A stretch of DNA of 64,000 bases from Mucilaginibacter tolerans (GTDB lineage: Bacteria > Bacteroidota > Bacteroidia > Sphingobacteriales > Sphingobacteriaceae), in NCBI RefSeq assembly GCF_030519375.1, contig NZ_JAUMKB010000002.1, positions 124,001 to 188,000 on the forward strand, written 5' to 3'. A program made the position numbers and the translations under genes. The notes beneath the pieces were generated by a model. The model had not been told where the DNA came from. It saw nothing but the letters and a program-made list of their open reading frames with translations, and searched no databases. Below are positions 1 to 10,268 of the stretch, in pieces. Position 1 is the first letter of the stretch; every line of letters starts with the position of its first letter.

Positions 1-3000
1 TCCTCGCCGTTTAGAAGTGTAGCACTTATTTGCCATATGTAAACACCTTGCTCTACAATTTTGCCTTTATAAGTACCATCCCAACCTTCAATAGGCGAGC
101 CATTGTTATCTAACTTAGTTGTTTCCCAAACCAATTGACCGAAATTGTTAAATATCTGCATGCGCCATGTTTTCATCCCGAACCCTTTCGCAATAAATGT
201 ATTCAGGCTCTTATCCGAACTGGCTGGAATAAACGCATTTGGTAAAAATAAGTTTCCCTTAAACGTAATATTTATGCTCTTAGAGATCACTTGGGAACAA
301 TCCGTACCTGGTGTCGTGGCAGTCAGCGAGACCGTAAATGGCGCCTTACTAAAATCAAAATGGTGTGAAGCAGGCATATAAGACGGATCAAAGTTTGATC
401 CATCACCAAAGTCCCACTTGTAAGTTAATGATGATGCAGGGATGTTATCTACCCCAGGCGTAGTGTTGTTGAAAGTAACGTTAAAGTTCTGATCAGCAGT
501 CCAGGTAAAGTTTGGAGCGGGGATAGGATAAACCGTAAACTGTTTCAACGCCGATTCAGGGGCATCACCACAACCGGAATTGCCCGCTGTTATTGATACG
601 TAATATACACCTGTGGCGGGAGGAGTATAGGGAATGTCTCCAGTTCCGGCGGGTAAGGTCAGTATCGGTTTTTTATTGGAATCATATATAGTAATCGTGA
701 ATTTATCGCCGCCGGATGAGAGGTTCTGGAACGTTACCGGGCTGCCAATACAAACATTGCCGACATCACCTTTGATCTGTATTTTCGATATCAAAGATGA
801 TGGCGAAACCTGTATATCATTAGACGGAGAAGTAGCCTGGTTACCGCACTTGTCTATCACCACCAGGTACATTGAAAAGTGAGTTTGCTGAGTAACCGTC
901 ATTGGTTGAAAGACGGCATCCCGCGTATCCGGATAAGTCAAGTGTTGTACTATGTTACCATTTGCGTCTTTCAGATAAAAATCATACTGCGCATTATCGC
1001 CGGGCGATAAGTTTTGAGCAGAAAGCGTAAATGTACCACAGGCTGATGTTTGAGACGGATTTAAAACTGCAAGCGGTTTAGCAGAGCTCACTTTTACGTA
1101 AGCAACATAAGGTGCTTGCGAACCGCAATTACTTGTAGGTGTCATAGAGACCTCATAAATAGCTTCGGTACCATCATTTGATGGCTGGAAGGTATGAGAC
1201 GGCGGGTTCACAGCAGTTACCTGGGGCGACCCATCACCAAAATTCCAAACAAATGTACCACCGGTTGGTGTAGGAGTAGATGTATTGGTAAATGTAACTG
1301 TTACAGGTCCGCAACCATGGTCTTGATCCATCGCGAAATTTGGAGTAATGTCGGAAGACACACTGATTGCAACAGTTGAGGGTATATCCTGACATGGTGG
1401 TAAACCTTTTATTGTCCAGGTGAACTTGTAAACGTTCCCTCCTTTCATACCAGTAACTGACGTGATATAATTATTAGGATCAGCAATATTCACTGGTGGG
1501 CCTCCGGTTTGCATCCATGCTCCAACAAATGCCCCCGGATCGTTACCTTTTAATGTGGTGCTGAATTGATTGCACAAATTTTGGTTTGGTCCTGCATCAG
1601 CAATAGGCGTTGGCGGGTTAACGGTAATGGTAGTAGGTGTCGAGCGTACGTCACCACAAGTAAGACCATTACGTACAATTGCCCTGTATTGCGTAGTTCG
1701 TGTTAGATTTTTATAATTTATTACAGATGTCGTATCACCCATCGGCTGCCAGTTATTCCCACCAACTGAGAATTCCCAGCCTACTACAGAACCGACCTGC
1801 TGCGAAAGGCGAACTTGTCCGAAATTGCTACCATAACAAACGGTATCATTGGTCGATGTAATACCACCGTATGGCGCCGGGTCGATCGTAATATCCACCT
1901 CATCGGGTTTAGACGGACACGCCGCTGTATTTGTTACCGTCCAAATGAATTTATAGACACCAGGTTTCAGGCTATCAACCATGGTCTTCGGATCTGCAAC
2001 GTTAGCAAAAACTGGTAACGACGGCCCTGATAGCATGCTCCACCGACCTTTATTTGGTAATTGGACTGGAGTGGCGTTGAGCTTATAAGAAGTTTGATTA
2101 CATACACGATCAGATGGTCCTGCATTTGCAGCAACAGGAGGTGGATCCACGGTAATTGTGGTCACTGTTGAAGGCACCTCCGGGCAGACCCCATTTTGAA
2201 CCCAGGCACGATATTGGGTGGTCTGGGTTAAATTGTTATAACTAATTTTTCTATTGGTATCCAATATCGGCTGCCACCCGTTACTGATGGTGTCACGGTA
2301 CTCCCAGCGAACCACATGGCCATATTCTCCCGAAAGCGTGATCGGTCCGCCATTGCTGCCGGCACAGACCGTTGCATCACTTGATGTGGTACCACCTACC
2401 GGTGCTTTGTCAATAATGATGGTAACGTCATTTGCGCTTGGCGGACAGGCTGTAGCATTGCTTATTGTCCATCTGAATACGTATTTGCCGGGTATTAAAT
2501 TGATTACATCGCTACTATTGCTAGTTGAATCTGCAAACTTTGCATTGGCCGTTGGCGGTTCACTAAATATTGTCCACACCCCTTTATTTGGGAATGAAAC
2601 GCCGGTAGCCTTAAGCTTGTAAGTAGGTTGATAGCATATTGTTTCATCCGGGCCGGGATCGGATACCGTTGGAGGGGGATCAACGGTAATGGTCGTGATT
2701 GTCGATGAATCGGCCGGACAAGTGCTGCCGGGGATTTGCACCCAGGCCCTGTATTTAGTTGTCTTCAACAGACCTGAATAATCTTGTTTATCCGTAGTAT
2801 TAAAGATGGTTTGCCATGTTCCGCTATCATTATATTCCCAGCGCAATACGGATCCCGCATACGCTGTAAGCTGTATGGTGCCCGAATTGGCTCCCGAACA
2901 AACATGTGTATCACTTTGGGTGGTACCACCAACAGCTGGCGGGTCATTTTTTATCGTAACCGTATCAGCAGTTGGTGGACAAGATCCTGTCCTGTTGGAA

Positions 3001-6000
3001 ATGGTCCATATAAATTTGTAGGTAGTACCGGGCAGTAGTCCGCTTACTCCTGAATTAGAAAGCGTGTCGTTTGCAAAAACTATACTTGCCGGGCTGCCTA
3101 AAACGGTCCATTTGCCTTTGCCGGGTGATGGGTTATTGCCTTGCAGAACATAATTACTCTGATTACATAGTGCATAATCCGGACCGGCATTTGCCGCAAT
3201 CGGCGGCTGATCTACCGTAATTGTAGTTGGAGTCGAATATGCAACTGGGCAAACTCCATTAGTTATAACAGCCCTGTACTGAGTGGTCTGCATCAAACCT
3301 GAATAGTCGTATATATTAGTTGTGTCTGCAATCGGAAACCAAGTGGTATTATCAACCGAATATTCCCACCTCAATATTTTGCCGGATTGCCCAGAGAGTG
3401 TTATCCTTCCTGCATTGGCGCCTAAACACACGTGCGCGTCGCTTGACGTGTTACCGCCTATAGGGGGAGCATCGAAAGTTATGTTTACCGTACTACTGCT
3501 CGGAGGACATGATGGGGAAGCTGTGATGGTCCATTTAAATGTGTACAGTCCCGGAGCAGATGGAGTGACCGTGGCATAGGGGTCTGTTATAGAAGAAAAA
3601 CTGGCGGCAGGTCCACTACTTACCTGCGACCATACACCTGTACCAACAGCAGGTGGATTACCACTTAATTGATACGAGCCCGATGAATAACATATTGTGG
3701 CGGGCGAACCTGCATTCGCCGTTGTAGGTGGTGGATCTACGATTACTGTTGCTGTGGTCGAATAATCATCGGGACATGAGGCTCCATTGTGTACCTTGGC
3801 ACGGTAATAGGTTGTTTGTAACAGGCCTGCAACATTCAGGGTATCCGCCGTAACCGTGATCGATGTCAAGTTGGTAGCAAAGGTCGAATCGGTTGAAGAC
3901 TGCCATTCTACTAACGTACCCGATCTGCCGGCAAGCGCGATTGAGCTGTTTCCACCCACGCACACTTCCGCAGGGTTAGGTGTAGCTATGCCACCGACAG
4001 CCGGAGGCTCGAAAGTTATAGTTACCGTACTGCTGCTCGGCGGACAACTCGCAGAAGCTGTGATGGTCCATTTAAATGTATACGATCCCGGAGCAGGAGG
4101 GGTGACGAAAGCCTGACCGTCTGTCAAGGAAGAAAAACTGGCCGTAGGCCCACTGCTTATTTGCGACCATACCCCTGTTCCAACAGTCGGCGTATTTCCG
4201 CCTAACTTATATGCACCTGATGCATAACATACTGTGGCGTTCGGACCGGCATTTGCCGTAGTAGGCGGAGGGTCTACAATTACCGTTGCTATAGTTGAAT
4301 AAACGTCAGGACATGAAGATCCGTCATGTATCAGGGCACGATAATAGGTGGTTTGGGTCAGGTTGGCAACAACCAAGGTATCCGCGCTAACAGTAGTCGA
4401 TATCCAGTTGGTAGCAAAGGCCGTATCTATTGAAGACTGCCATTCCACTAAAGTACCCGATTTGCCGGCAAGTGAGATCGAACTGTTGCCACCCTGGCAA
4501 ACTTCTCCGGGGTTAGCAGTCGCAATACCGCCCAGGGGCGCTTTATCAATAATGATAGATACCGAACTGCTGCTTGTTGGGCATGAAGCAGATGCCGTAA
4601 TTGTCCATTGAAACTGGTAATTGTTGCCCGGTGTCAAACCTGATACAGTTGCATGAGGGTCGGTATTATTCGGCGAAAAAATGATACCTGGAGTTGGGGC
4701 TCCCACTTGTGACCACATCCCGGTTTGGGGTGTCGGATCATTAGCTTGTAACGGGACAGAGGTTACGTTACAAAGGTGCTGCAGCGGCCCTGCATTAGCA
4801 GTAATAGGGGATGGCTCAACAGTAATTGAAACAGTCACAGGCGTACCCGGACAGCTGCCATTATAAGGAGTGATCGTATAGGTTACAACGCGCGGCGTAG
4901 TATTACTGTTCACCAGGTTATCTACAATACTATTTACAAGAACGGCTGTACTTTGGCTGCTATTGCCTGTTACACCTGAAGGTGCGGCACTTGTCCAGGT
5001 GTAGGATGTATTGGCTACATTTGACGATAGCGTAATATTTGCGTTTGCAAGCACATTACTACAAACTGGTGAAGGTGCGTTTGCAATGGCCGATGGCAAC
5101 GGATGAACGGTAACCTGAAGCGTAAATGGAACTCCAGGACACGAATTATAAGTAGGGCTGATCGTATAAGTCACGATAGCATCCGTAGTGCCGGAATTAG
5201 TGATCTGATCGGTTATGTTATTACCACTTCCTGGAGTAGTAAAGTTGGCTGCCGTTCCTGTAGTTACAGCGGCCGTCCACGTAAAGCTGGTTCCGGCATG
5301 GTCAGCGGTTATATTATAATTAACCGCCTGCCCCGAGCAGGTTGCCACAGTAGCAGAACTATTGATCTTTGCCTGTGGCGTGATATTAATTACAACCTGG
5401 TCAGTTGTTGTAAGACAAGGGGCAGTAGACGTAGCTGTAAGCGTCAATGTGGCTATTCCTGCCGATATTTCTGAAGCAGAAGGTGTGTAAGTTGGCGTTA
5501 GCGATGTAGTGCTCGAAAAGGTACCTCCACCTGCACTGCTCCAACTGTAACCGGTACCACCCACCACATTTCCCGACAAGGTAACGGTTGGTACAGGGTA
5601 CGCACAAACAGTCTGGTCCGTACCGGCATCGACAGTAGGCGGCTGGATAAAAGTGATATTTTGCGAGTCGGATGCGGTGCCGCAGGCATTAGCATGAGTT
5701 ACATTAATGGCATAAGTGCCATAGCCGACGAATTTTATTTTTGGATATTTACTGCTTGAGTTTGTCCCTCCTGCAAAAACAGCGCTGCCACCTGCTGGTG
5801 GCGTTACGGTCCAGGCATAGGTATCTGTTGAGGCGGAGCCTGTAAATAGCACTTTGGTAGACGAGCCACTGGTGCCATCAAAAGTTAGTGTCTGGTTATC
5901 ACCACAAAGCGACACATCTGGCGACAGGGTAGCAACAGGCGTAGCTTGTACTACTATAGTTTGTGTAACCGATCTTGTGGCACAGGCCGTATTAGCGACA

Positions 6001-7550
6001 TCGCTAATGTTCAAGGTTATTGTATAAGTACCGGCTGCCGTAAACTTAAATAGAGGTGAAATGCTGTTTTGGTTAGTTCCGCCTGTAAAACTATAAGTGG
6101 AAGGCGTAGCTGACCAGGTGTATACTATAGGGCTGCATGGAGCACTATCTACTACTGATGTATTAGTTACGGGTACTGATGCAGTTGTTACGCAAACCGG
6201 GCTTATAATAGTAAATGCCGGCTGCGGCGGGTCTTCAAGACAAATAGACTTTTGAACATCTGCTGCCGCGCAGTAAGGAACGTTGGGATCCGCAGGCGCG
6301 TCTGCATGAAGTAATATCGTGTGGGTACCATGTGACGTAGTAGCAGGTATGACATAAGAATAGGCCAGATTTACCTGGCTAGCTACCAGAGTTCCATCAA
6401 AATACCAATCGTACAATGCATTTGGATTCTGTAAATTACAGTCAAGTTGGGTAGCTGTACTGTAGTCCGGCCCCGGTCTGGAATTATTGGGCACGGTGAT
6501 CGCCGTGCCCACACAGGCAATGGCGGGTAGGCCAAAGTCGACCGTCGGTGTAATTATTATCTTAGCAGTAGTAGTACTTGGAGCAGTTAATCCACCGCAA
6601 TATGGTGTCGATGGCTGGCATATTACCTGTAACGGAGTGCCTGAACCACAAGTTGGCGCCGTATAGTCATGCGACAATAGACCGCCGGCCTGAACTATAT
6701 CGCAATAATCTAAAACGCTGGTTGTCCCATCGCCCCAGCTAACTGTGTACAATGTTCCCGGATAGTTGTTGTTTATTCCAATAGCGCCCGAGAAGGGTAC
6801 ACCAAACGTTAATGTCGCCATACCACCCGCCGGCATACAGGCAAAAGGCTGACCAACCGGGCTAAACGGATTAAGCAAGTTATTGTTAATAAGTTGATAG
6901 CCATAGGTGCCAACTACACCACCAATGGTTGATTTAGCAATAACGGTATAATAAGATTTAGTAGGCGTGAATGAATACCCGCCTGCCGGTATTGTGATAT
7001 TAGTACCCTCGCTGCTGCCTGACGTCTCGTTATAAAAACTGGCAGTAACGGTACCGCTGGATGTTGGTGTAATTGTAAAAGGTGGAAGGGTACCTACACA
7101 TCGCCCGAATACACCACTGGAAGGAATTGTCTCCGTAGAGATCGTAGGTTTTACTGCCGTACCAGCCGCAACAGTGATGCTCGCCGTGTTTGAACTGGTG
7201 GAAGCTGGGGTAGTTGTTACTACTTCGATGTTATAGGTTCCCGGTGCCAGTGCTGCAGGTAAAGTACCATTAACAAAACTGGCATAGAATCCTGAATAGG
7301 TTCCTAAGACTGTTGTGCCTGACGCAAAAGAGCCTGATGAGTTGGACAAAATTACCTGGAACTGATTGCTGCTTTTATCCAGACAAGAGCCTGTAGTACC
7401 GAGACTGATAGGAACTGCCACAGTTGATCCCGGAGCATATGGCCCCGGATCAACCGTGCCGACCGTTATAGTTTGAGCAAAGGCACCTGTTATAAAAAAC
7501 AAGGTGAGTATTGCTAAAAAGAATAAATGTTTCGTAAAGGTTCTATCCAT
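1..7550 (-). CDS. Giant secreted Ig/PKD-repeat protein with gliding-motility C-terminal (T9SS type B) domain, partial
   Basis: The gene starts at the ATG at 7550 and was still open at every place I translated, down to position 1, giving about 2,516 residues in the window; the last few residues lie outside. Residues 1-25 are a signal peptide (MDRTFTKHLFFLAILTLFF, then ITGAFAQ). PKD/Ig-like modules follow, then six tandem modules of about 178 residues, then more PKD-like domains including a WDFGDG motif near position 410. The C-terminal part contains NAFIP, QIFNNFGQLVWE and EGWDGTYKGK, as in the CHU_C family that directs proteins through the type IX secretion system to the surface. Inference: a surface or secreted adhesin or matrix protein. 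The ligand is unknown. Many plus-strand ORFs here are antisense shadows. An unsampled frameshift cannot be fully excluded. Confidence 0.9.
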   Translation of the reverse strand, partial: MDRTFTKHLFFLAILTLFFITGAFAQTITVGTVDPGPYAPGSTVAVPISLGTTGSCLDKSSNQFQVILSNSSGSFASGTTVLGTYSGFYASFVNGTLPAALAPGTYNIEVVTTTPASTSSNTASITVAAGTAVKPTISTETIPSSGVFGRCVGTLPPFTITPTSSGTVTASFYNETSGSSEGTNITIPAGGYSFTPTKSYYTVIAKSTIGGVVGTYGYQLINNNLLNPFSPVGQPFACMPAGGMATLTFGVPFSGAIGINNNYPGTLYTVSWGDGTTSVLDYCDIVQAGGLLSHDYTAPTCGSGTPLQVICQPSTPYCGGLTAPSTTTAKIIITPTVDFGLPAIACVGTAITVPNNSRPGPDYSTATQLDCNLQNPNALYDWYFDGTLVASQVNLAYSYVIPATTSHGTHTILLHADAPADPNVPYCAAADVQKSICLEDPPQPAFTIISPVCVTTASVPVTNTSVVDSAPCSPIVYTWSATPSTYSFTGGTNQNSISPLFKFTAAGTYTITLNISDVANTACATRSVTQTIVVQATPVATLSPDVSLCGDNQTLTFDGTSGSSTKVLFTGSASTDTYAWTVTPPAGGSAVFAGGTNSSSKYPKIKFVGYGTYAINVTHANACGTASDSQNITFIQPPTVDAGTDQTVCAYPVPTVTLSGNVVGGTGYSWSSAGGGTFSSTTSLTPTYTPSASEISAGIATLTLTATSTAPCLTTTDQVVINITPQAKINSSATVATCSGQAVNYNITADHAGTSFTWTAAVTTGTAANFTTPGSGNNITDQITNSGTTDAIVTYTISPTYNSCPGVPFTLQVTVHPLPSAIANAPSPVCSNVLANANITLSSNVANTSYTWTSAAPSGVTGNSSQSTAVLVNSIVDNLVNSNTTPRVVTYTITPYNGSCPGTPVTVSITVEPSPITANAGPLQHLCNVTSVPLQANDPTPQTGMWSQVGAPTPGIIFSPNNTDPHATVSGLTPGNNYQFQWTITASASCPTSSSSVSIIIDKAPLGGIATANPGEVCQGGNSSISLAGKSGTLVEWQSSIDTAFATNWISTTVSADTLVVANLTQTTYYRALIHDGSSCPDVYSTIATVIVDPPPTTANAGPNATVCYASGAYKLGGNTPTVGTGVWSQISSGPTASFSSLTDGQAFVTPPAPGSYTFKWTITASASCPPSSSTVTITFEPPAVGGIATPNPAEVCVGGNSSIALAGRSGTLVEWQSSTDSTFATNLTSITVTADTLNVAGLLQTTYYRAKVHNGASCPDDYSTTATVIVDPPPTTANAGSPATICYSSGSYQLSGNPPAVGTGVWSQVSSGPAASFSSITDPYATVTPSAPGLYTFKWTITASPSCPPSSSTVNITFDAPPIGGNTSSDAHVCLGANAGRITLSGQSGKILRWEYSVDNTTWFPIADTTNIYDYSGLMQTTQYRAVITNGVCPVAYSTPTTITVDQPPIAANAGPDYALCNQSNYVLQGNNPSPGKGKWTVLGSPASIVFANDTLSNSGVSGLLPGTTYKFIWTISNRTGSCPPTADTVTIKNDPPAVGGTTQSDTHVCSGANSGTIQLTAYAGSVLRWEYNDSGTWQTIFNTTDKQDYSGLLKTTKYRAWVQIPGSTCPADSSTITTITVDPPPTVSDPGPDETICYQPTYKLKATGVSFPNKGVWTIFSEPPTANAKFADSTSNSSDVINLIPGKYVFRWTISNATACPPSANDVTIIIDKAPVGGTTSSDATVCAGSNGGPITLSGEYGHVVRWEYRDTISNGWQPILDTNRKISYNNLTQTTQYRAWVQNGVCPEVPSTVTTITVDPPPVAANAGPSDRVCNQTSYKLNATPVQLPNKGRWSMLSGPSLPVFANVADPKTMVDSLKPGVYKFIWTVTNTAACPSKPDEVDITIDPAPYGGITSTNDTVCYGSNFGQVRLSQQVGSVVGWEFSVGGNNWQPMGDTTSVINYKNLTRTTQYRAIVRNGLTCGDVRSTPTTITVNPPTPIADAGPNQNLCNQFSTTLKGNDPGAFVGAWMQTGGPPVNIADPNNYITSVTGMKGGNVYKFTWTIKGLPPCQDIPSTVAISVSSDITPNFAMDQDHGCGPVTVTFTNTSTPTPTGGTFVWNFGDGSPQVTAVNPPSHTFQPSNDGTEAIYEVSMTPTSNCGSQAPYVAYVKVSSAKPLAVLNPSQTSACGTFTLSAQNLSPGDNAQYDFYLKDANGNIVQHLTYPDTRDAVFQPMTVTQQTHFSMYLVVIDKCGNQATSPSNDIQVSPSSLISKIQIKGDVGNVCIGSPVTFQNLSSGGDKFTITIYDSNKKPILTLPAGTGDIPYTPPATGVYYVSITAGNSGCGDAPESALKQFTVYPIPAPNFTWTADQNFNVTFNNTTPGVDNIPASSLTYKWDFGDGSNFDPSYMPASHHFDFSKAPFTVSLTATTPGTDCSQVISKSINITFKGNLFLPNAFIPASSDKSLNTFIAKGFGMKTWRMQIFNNFGQLVWETTKLDNNGSPIEGWDGTYKGKIVEQGVYIWQISATLLNGE
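1620..4860 (-). repeat. Six tandem ~530-540 bp coding modules
   Basis: Within the giant adhesin the same module recurs with boundaries near 4815, 4275, 3735, 3205, 2680, 2150 and 1620. Each module reads roughly: TVDPPPT, then NAGP, a Cys-Tyr pair, a VWSQ-type strand, PGSYTFKWTI, a Cys-Pro, a PPxVGG linker, VCxGGNSSIxLAG, VEWQSS and TTYYRA. The modules at 3780-4320 and 4320-4860 are closest to each other at the DNA level, pointing to recent duplication. This is a seen repeat; its Ig-like fold is inferred from family resemblance. Confidence 0.85.
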
Positions 7551-7613
7551 ACACATTTTTTTCACTTAATTGTAAGGGTATGCCTAACAGTTGTTCTTTA
7601 CCTTTTTAGCAAC

Positions 7614-7645
7614 AAAACCTGCTTTTATCAGAAAATGCAGGTTTT
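7614..7645 (-). terminator. Hairpin between transporter and adhesin genes
   Basis: Perfect 9-bp inverted repeat, AAAACCTGC and GCAGGTTTT, with a 14-base loop, in the 269-base gap. Read on the minus strand it follows the transporter gene by about 175 bases and ends in TTTTG. It probably terminates that transcript but could also be a leader structure of the adhesin mRNA. Confidence 0.5.
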
Positions 7646-7819
7646 AAGTAAATAGAACTAACTTCCGCCTTTATACGAAACTGAGTGCATTGGGTTGCAG
7701 TATTTTAGCTAAAACGAGCTTGTTAAAAATGCTCCAAAAAGAGTCGAATTAGAACATTCTGATTAACTGGAAGTTAATTATAATATCTGAAGCGAAAAGA
7801 AATCAAAATGTGGATAAGT

Positions 7820-9058
7820 TTATCCGAAAAACAAGTATGAAACGAAAATTGCAGCAACAATTCCAGCCAAATCTGCTATCAACCCAAAAGGAATTGAATA
7901 ACGGAATTTTTTAATGCCGACCGACCCAAAATAAAGTGCCACAATGTAAAAAGTGGTATCTGCTGAACCGTTAAATACACAACCTAAACGACCTGCAAAA
8001 CTGTCGGGGCCAAATGTTTGCATAGTTGTAATCATCATGGCGCGTGATCCTGAGCCACTTAATGGTTTCATATATGCAACAGGCATGGCGTCTACAAAAC
8101 GCGTATCCAGGCCTAAACCGTTCACTGCCCATCTCAAACCATCGTTCATATAACCCAAAGCACCGCAGCTACGGAAAACGGCAATACCCACCAGCATAGC
8201 AACGAGGTAGGGGATGATCTTAATGCAGGTATCAAACCCACCTTTTGCTCCATCAATGAATGCTTCAAAAACGTTGATTTTCTTAAGCATACCTCCTAAA
8301 ATGAAGACAACAGGAATAGCAAACAAAAGTAGGTTACTGGTGATTTTTGAGAAGGTACTGATTTGTTCTTTAGTTAGATGGGTTGTAAAGAACCAAACCA
8401 TCACTGTGATGAATAAACTAACACCGCCAAGCCAGGCGATGATCACCCTGTCAAATAAATTGATTCTTTGGCGAATGGCTACCGCGATCATGCCGATCAC
8501 AGCTGATACATACGTAGCTATGATGCATGGAATAAAAACATCTGTTGGATCCTTGGCGTGAAGTATAGCGCGCTGTGCAATAATGGCAACGGGCAACAAC
8601 TGCATACCGGATGTAAGCAGCACCAGGAACATGATCTGGGCATTACTGGCTGTCTCTTTGTCTTCATTTATCTCCTGCATGCTATCCATTGCTTTTAAAC
8701 CAAGTGGGGTAGCCGCGTTTAACAGTCCGAGCAGGTTTGCCGAAAAACTCATCAGGATATTTCCCAAAGCCGGATGATCTTTTGGAATTTCAGGAAATAT
8801 GCGACGAAAAAATGGCCCTACAATGCGGGAAAGGAAGTTAATTGCACCTGCTTTTTCACCAATTTTCATGATCCCGAGCCAGAAAGTCATCGCACCGATC
8901 AATGGCAGGGCAATGTCCATTACCGCTGTTTGTGAAGAGCTGAATAAGCTATCAACAATTGATTTAAAGGCTTCTGTATCGCCCAGAAAGATCAATTTTA
9001 CCAGGGCAAGTATAAATGCAATAACAAAAAAGAATATCCAGATATAGTTAAGGGCCAT
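7820..9058 (-). CDS. Nucleoside-recognition (Gate) domain membrane protein, SpmA-SpmB fusion type
   Basis: A 412-residue polytopic membrane protein with two halves that resemble spore maturation proteins A and B: an N-terminal half with the conserved stretch SANLLGLLNAATPLGLKAM and a C-terminal half with KPLSGSGSRAM and NGSADTTFYIVALYFG. In Firmicutes SpmA and SpmB are separate; in Bacteroidota a fused form is common and is annotated as a nucleoside recognition domain protein. Substrate and role outside sporulation are unknown. About ten hydrophobic segments can be seen. It starts at an ATG that is back-to-back with the plus-strand DinB-like gene, so the two are divergent. Confidence 0.85.
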   Translation of the reverse strand: MALNYIWIFFFVIAFILALVKLIFLGDTEAFKSIVDSLFSSSQTAVMDIALPLIGAMTFWLGIMKIGEKAGAINFLSRIVGPFFRRIFPEIPKDHPALGNILMSFSANLLGLLNAATPLGLKAMDSMQEINEDKETASNAQIMFLVLLTSGMQLLPVAIIAQRAILHAKDPTDVFIPCIIATYVSAVIGMIAVAIRQRINLFDRVIIAWLGGVSLFITVMVWFFTTHLTKEQISTFSKITSNLLLFAIPVVFILGGMLKKINVFEAFIDGAKGGFDTCIKIIPYLVAMLVGIAVFRSCGALGYMNDGLRWAVNGLGLDTRFVDAMPVAYMKPLSGSGSRAMMITTMQTFGPDSFAGRLGCVFNGSADTTFYIVALYFGSVGIKKFRYSIPFGLIADLAGIVAAIFVSYLFFG

Positions 9059-9143
9059 AGTGCTTATTCAGGTGTTGAAGGTAACAGTTTTTTGTAAAAA
9101 GTTTAAGATTTCATTGCTATATTTAATGACAGATATCGCAGCT

Positions 9144-9608
9144 ATGAAACAGATATCCAAAAATATATTAACGGCGATCTACCAGTTTATCAAATCGCTT
9201 AACAATCCCGACAATCGTCCAATTGACTGGAGCATCAGGTCCGCACCCGGCAAATGGTCAAGAAAGGAGATCATGGGCCATTTGTGTGATAGCGCCATGA
9301 TCAACCTGCAACGCTTTATAAGATGCACTTATCAAGAGAATTTTAAATTGGTCTATGAGCAGGATGAATGGGTAAAAGCACAGCATTACCAGGAAATGAC
9401 TGAAGATGAAGTGTTGCAATTATGGAAGATCTTGAACCTGCAGATTATTCATGTTCTGGATAATTATCCGACTGACAGGATGCAGGCTAATTGTGACACC
9501 GGCAAAACTGAGATAAAGCTCCATACGGTAGAATGGTTGGCGAATGATTATTTAGACCATCTGCAACATCACTTAAACCAGATCAGAGTACATGAACCCG
9601 TCAATTGA
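9144..9608 (+). CDS. DinB-like four-helix protein (DUF1572/DinB superfamily)
   Basis: About 154 residues, all-helical, with features of the DinB/YfiT-like superfamily: WSIRSAPGKWSRKEIMGHLCDSA at the N-terminal side (the family's W-S-x-K-E-x-x-G-H-L pattern) and NDYLDHLQHHLNQI near the end (the D-H-x-x-H metal-site histidines). Such proteins are putative metal-dependent hydrolases or thiol transferases; the substrate is unknown. I prefer the ATG at 9144 because a promoter-like TTTG (9091) and TATATTTA (9118-9125) lie just upstream. An ATG at 9126 and a GTG at 9060 are alternatives. The end overlaps the next gene by 17 bases. Confidence 0.75.
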   Translation: MKQISKNILTAIYQFIKSLNNPDNRPIDWSIRSAPGKWSRKEIMGHLCDSAMINLQRFIRCTYQENFKLVYEQDEWVKAQHYQEMTEDEVLQLWKILNLQIIHVLDNYPTDRMQANCDTGKTEIKLHTVEWLANDYLDHLQHHLNQIRVHEPVN

Positions 9609-10029
9609 TCCTGGGCAAACTCGTCCAGCCGGTTATTCCGGTACCCCCCTTGCCAAAAAGTTGGGGATAAAAGATAATTTTCATATCGAGGTGATCAATG
9701 CGCCTGAATATTACCGATGCCTTTTTACTGATCTGCCTGCTAATTTATATGTCGAAAATGGTAAAGATTCTAAGGTGGATTTGATCCACTTTTTTACCAA
9801 AGACCGGCAAGAATATCAATCCTTACTACCGCAATTAAAAAATCGCATCAAATCCAATGGATCGATATGGGTATCCTGGCCCAAGAAATCATCCAAAATA
9901 GCTACTGATGTTACAGAAGATATTATCCGGAATTTTGCCCTTCAGACAGGCCTGGTTGATATCAAAGTTTGCGCTGTTGATGAAATTTGGTCGGGCTTAA
10001 AACTGGTTATTCCCGTTAAGGATCGTTAA
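9592..10029 (+). CDS. DUF3052 family protein
   Basis: 145 residues. The N-terminal motif GYSGTPLAKKLGIK is the hallmark of DUF3052, a family of small cytoplasmic proteins of unknown function; the rest has alternating strands and helices (VDLIHFFTKDR, SIWVSWPKKSSK). It overlaps the end of the DinB-like gene by 17 bases in a different frame, so the two are probably co-translated. No catalytic residues can be assigned. Family membership is fairly secure, function is not known. Confidence 0.8.
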   Translation: MNPSIDPGQTRPAGYSGTPLAKKLGIKDNFHIEVINAPEYYRCLFTDLPANLYVENGKDSKVDLIHFFTKDRQEYQSLLPQLKNRIKSNGSIWVSWPKKSSKIATDVTEDIIRNFALQTGLVDIKVCAVDEIWSGLKLVIPVKDR

Positions 10030-10240
10030 GTTAATCTCGTTGGTTTCAGTGGTTACATAGCCTTGATTTTTCTAACACAACTATTACGATAAGTCCCCCA
10101 AAATTCTGTCGTAAGCAAAACCTATTGAGAGACAAACCGTAAAAGCGGTTATTCAAAGTATTTTTATTAACCTAAGTTTAGAGTTTATTTATCAAAAGTC
10201 AGATTTGTTCCTCTCGGCTAACATTCCTGCCTAAAAATGA

Positions 10241-10248
10241 TAACTTTG
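10241..10248 (+). promoter_or_regulatory. -7 element of the osmC-metZ promoter
   Basis: TAACTTTG matches the Bacteroidota -7 consensus TAnnTTTG exactly and lies 20 bases before the OsmC ATG. A matching TTG at the expected -33 distance is not obvious; the nearest TTTG, at 10204, is too far away. The rest of the 239-base gap shows only a weak AACCG/CGGTT hairpin near 10135-10150. Confidence 0.5.
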
Positions 10249-10268
10249 CAACCTTTAATTATAATAAG

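Noticed and set aside
2254..4116. Several plus-strand ORFs of 70-122 codons in the first 7.5 kb
   Set aside because: They are antisense shadows of the repeat adhesin, recurring with the module period and encoding nothing recognisable.
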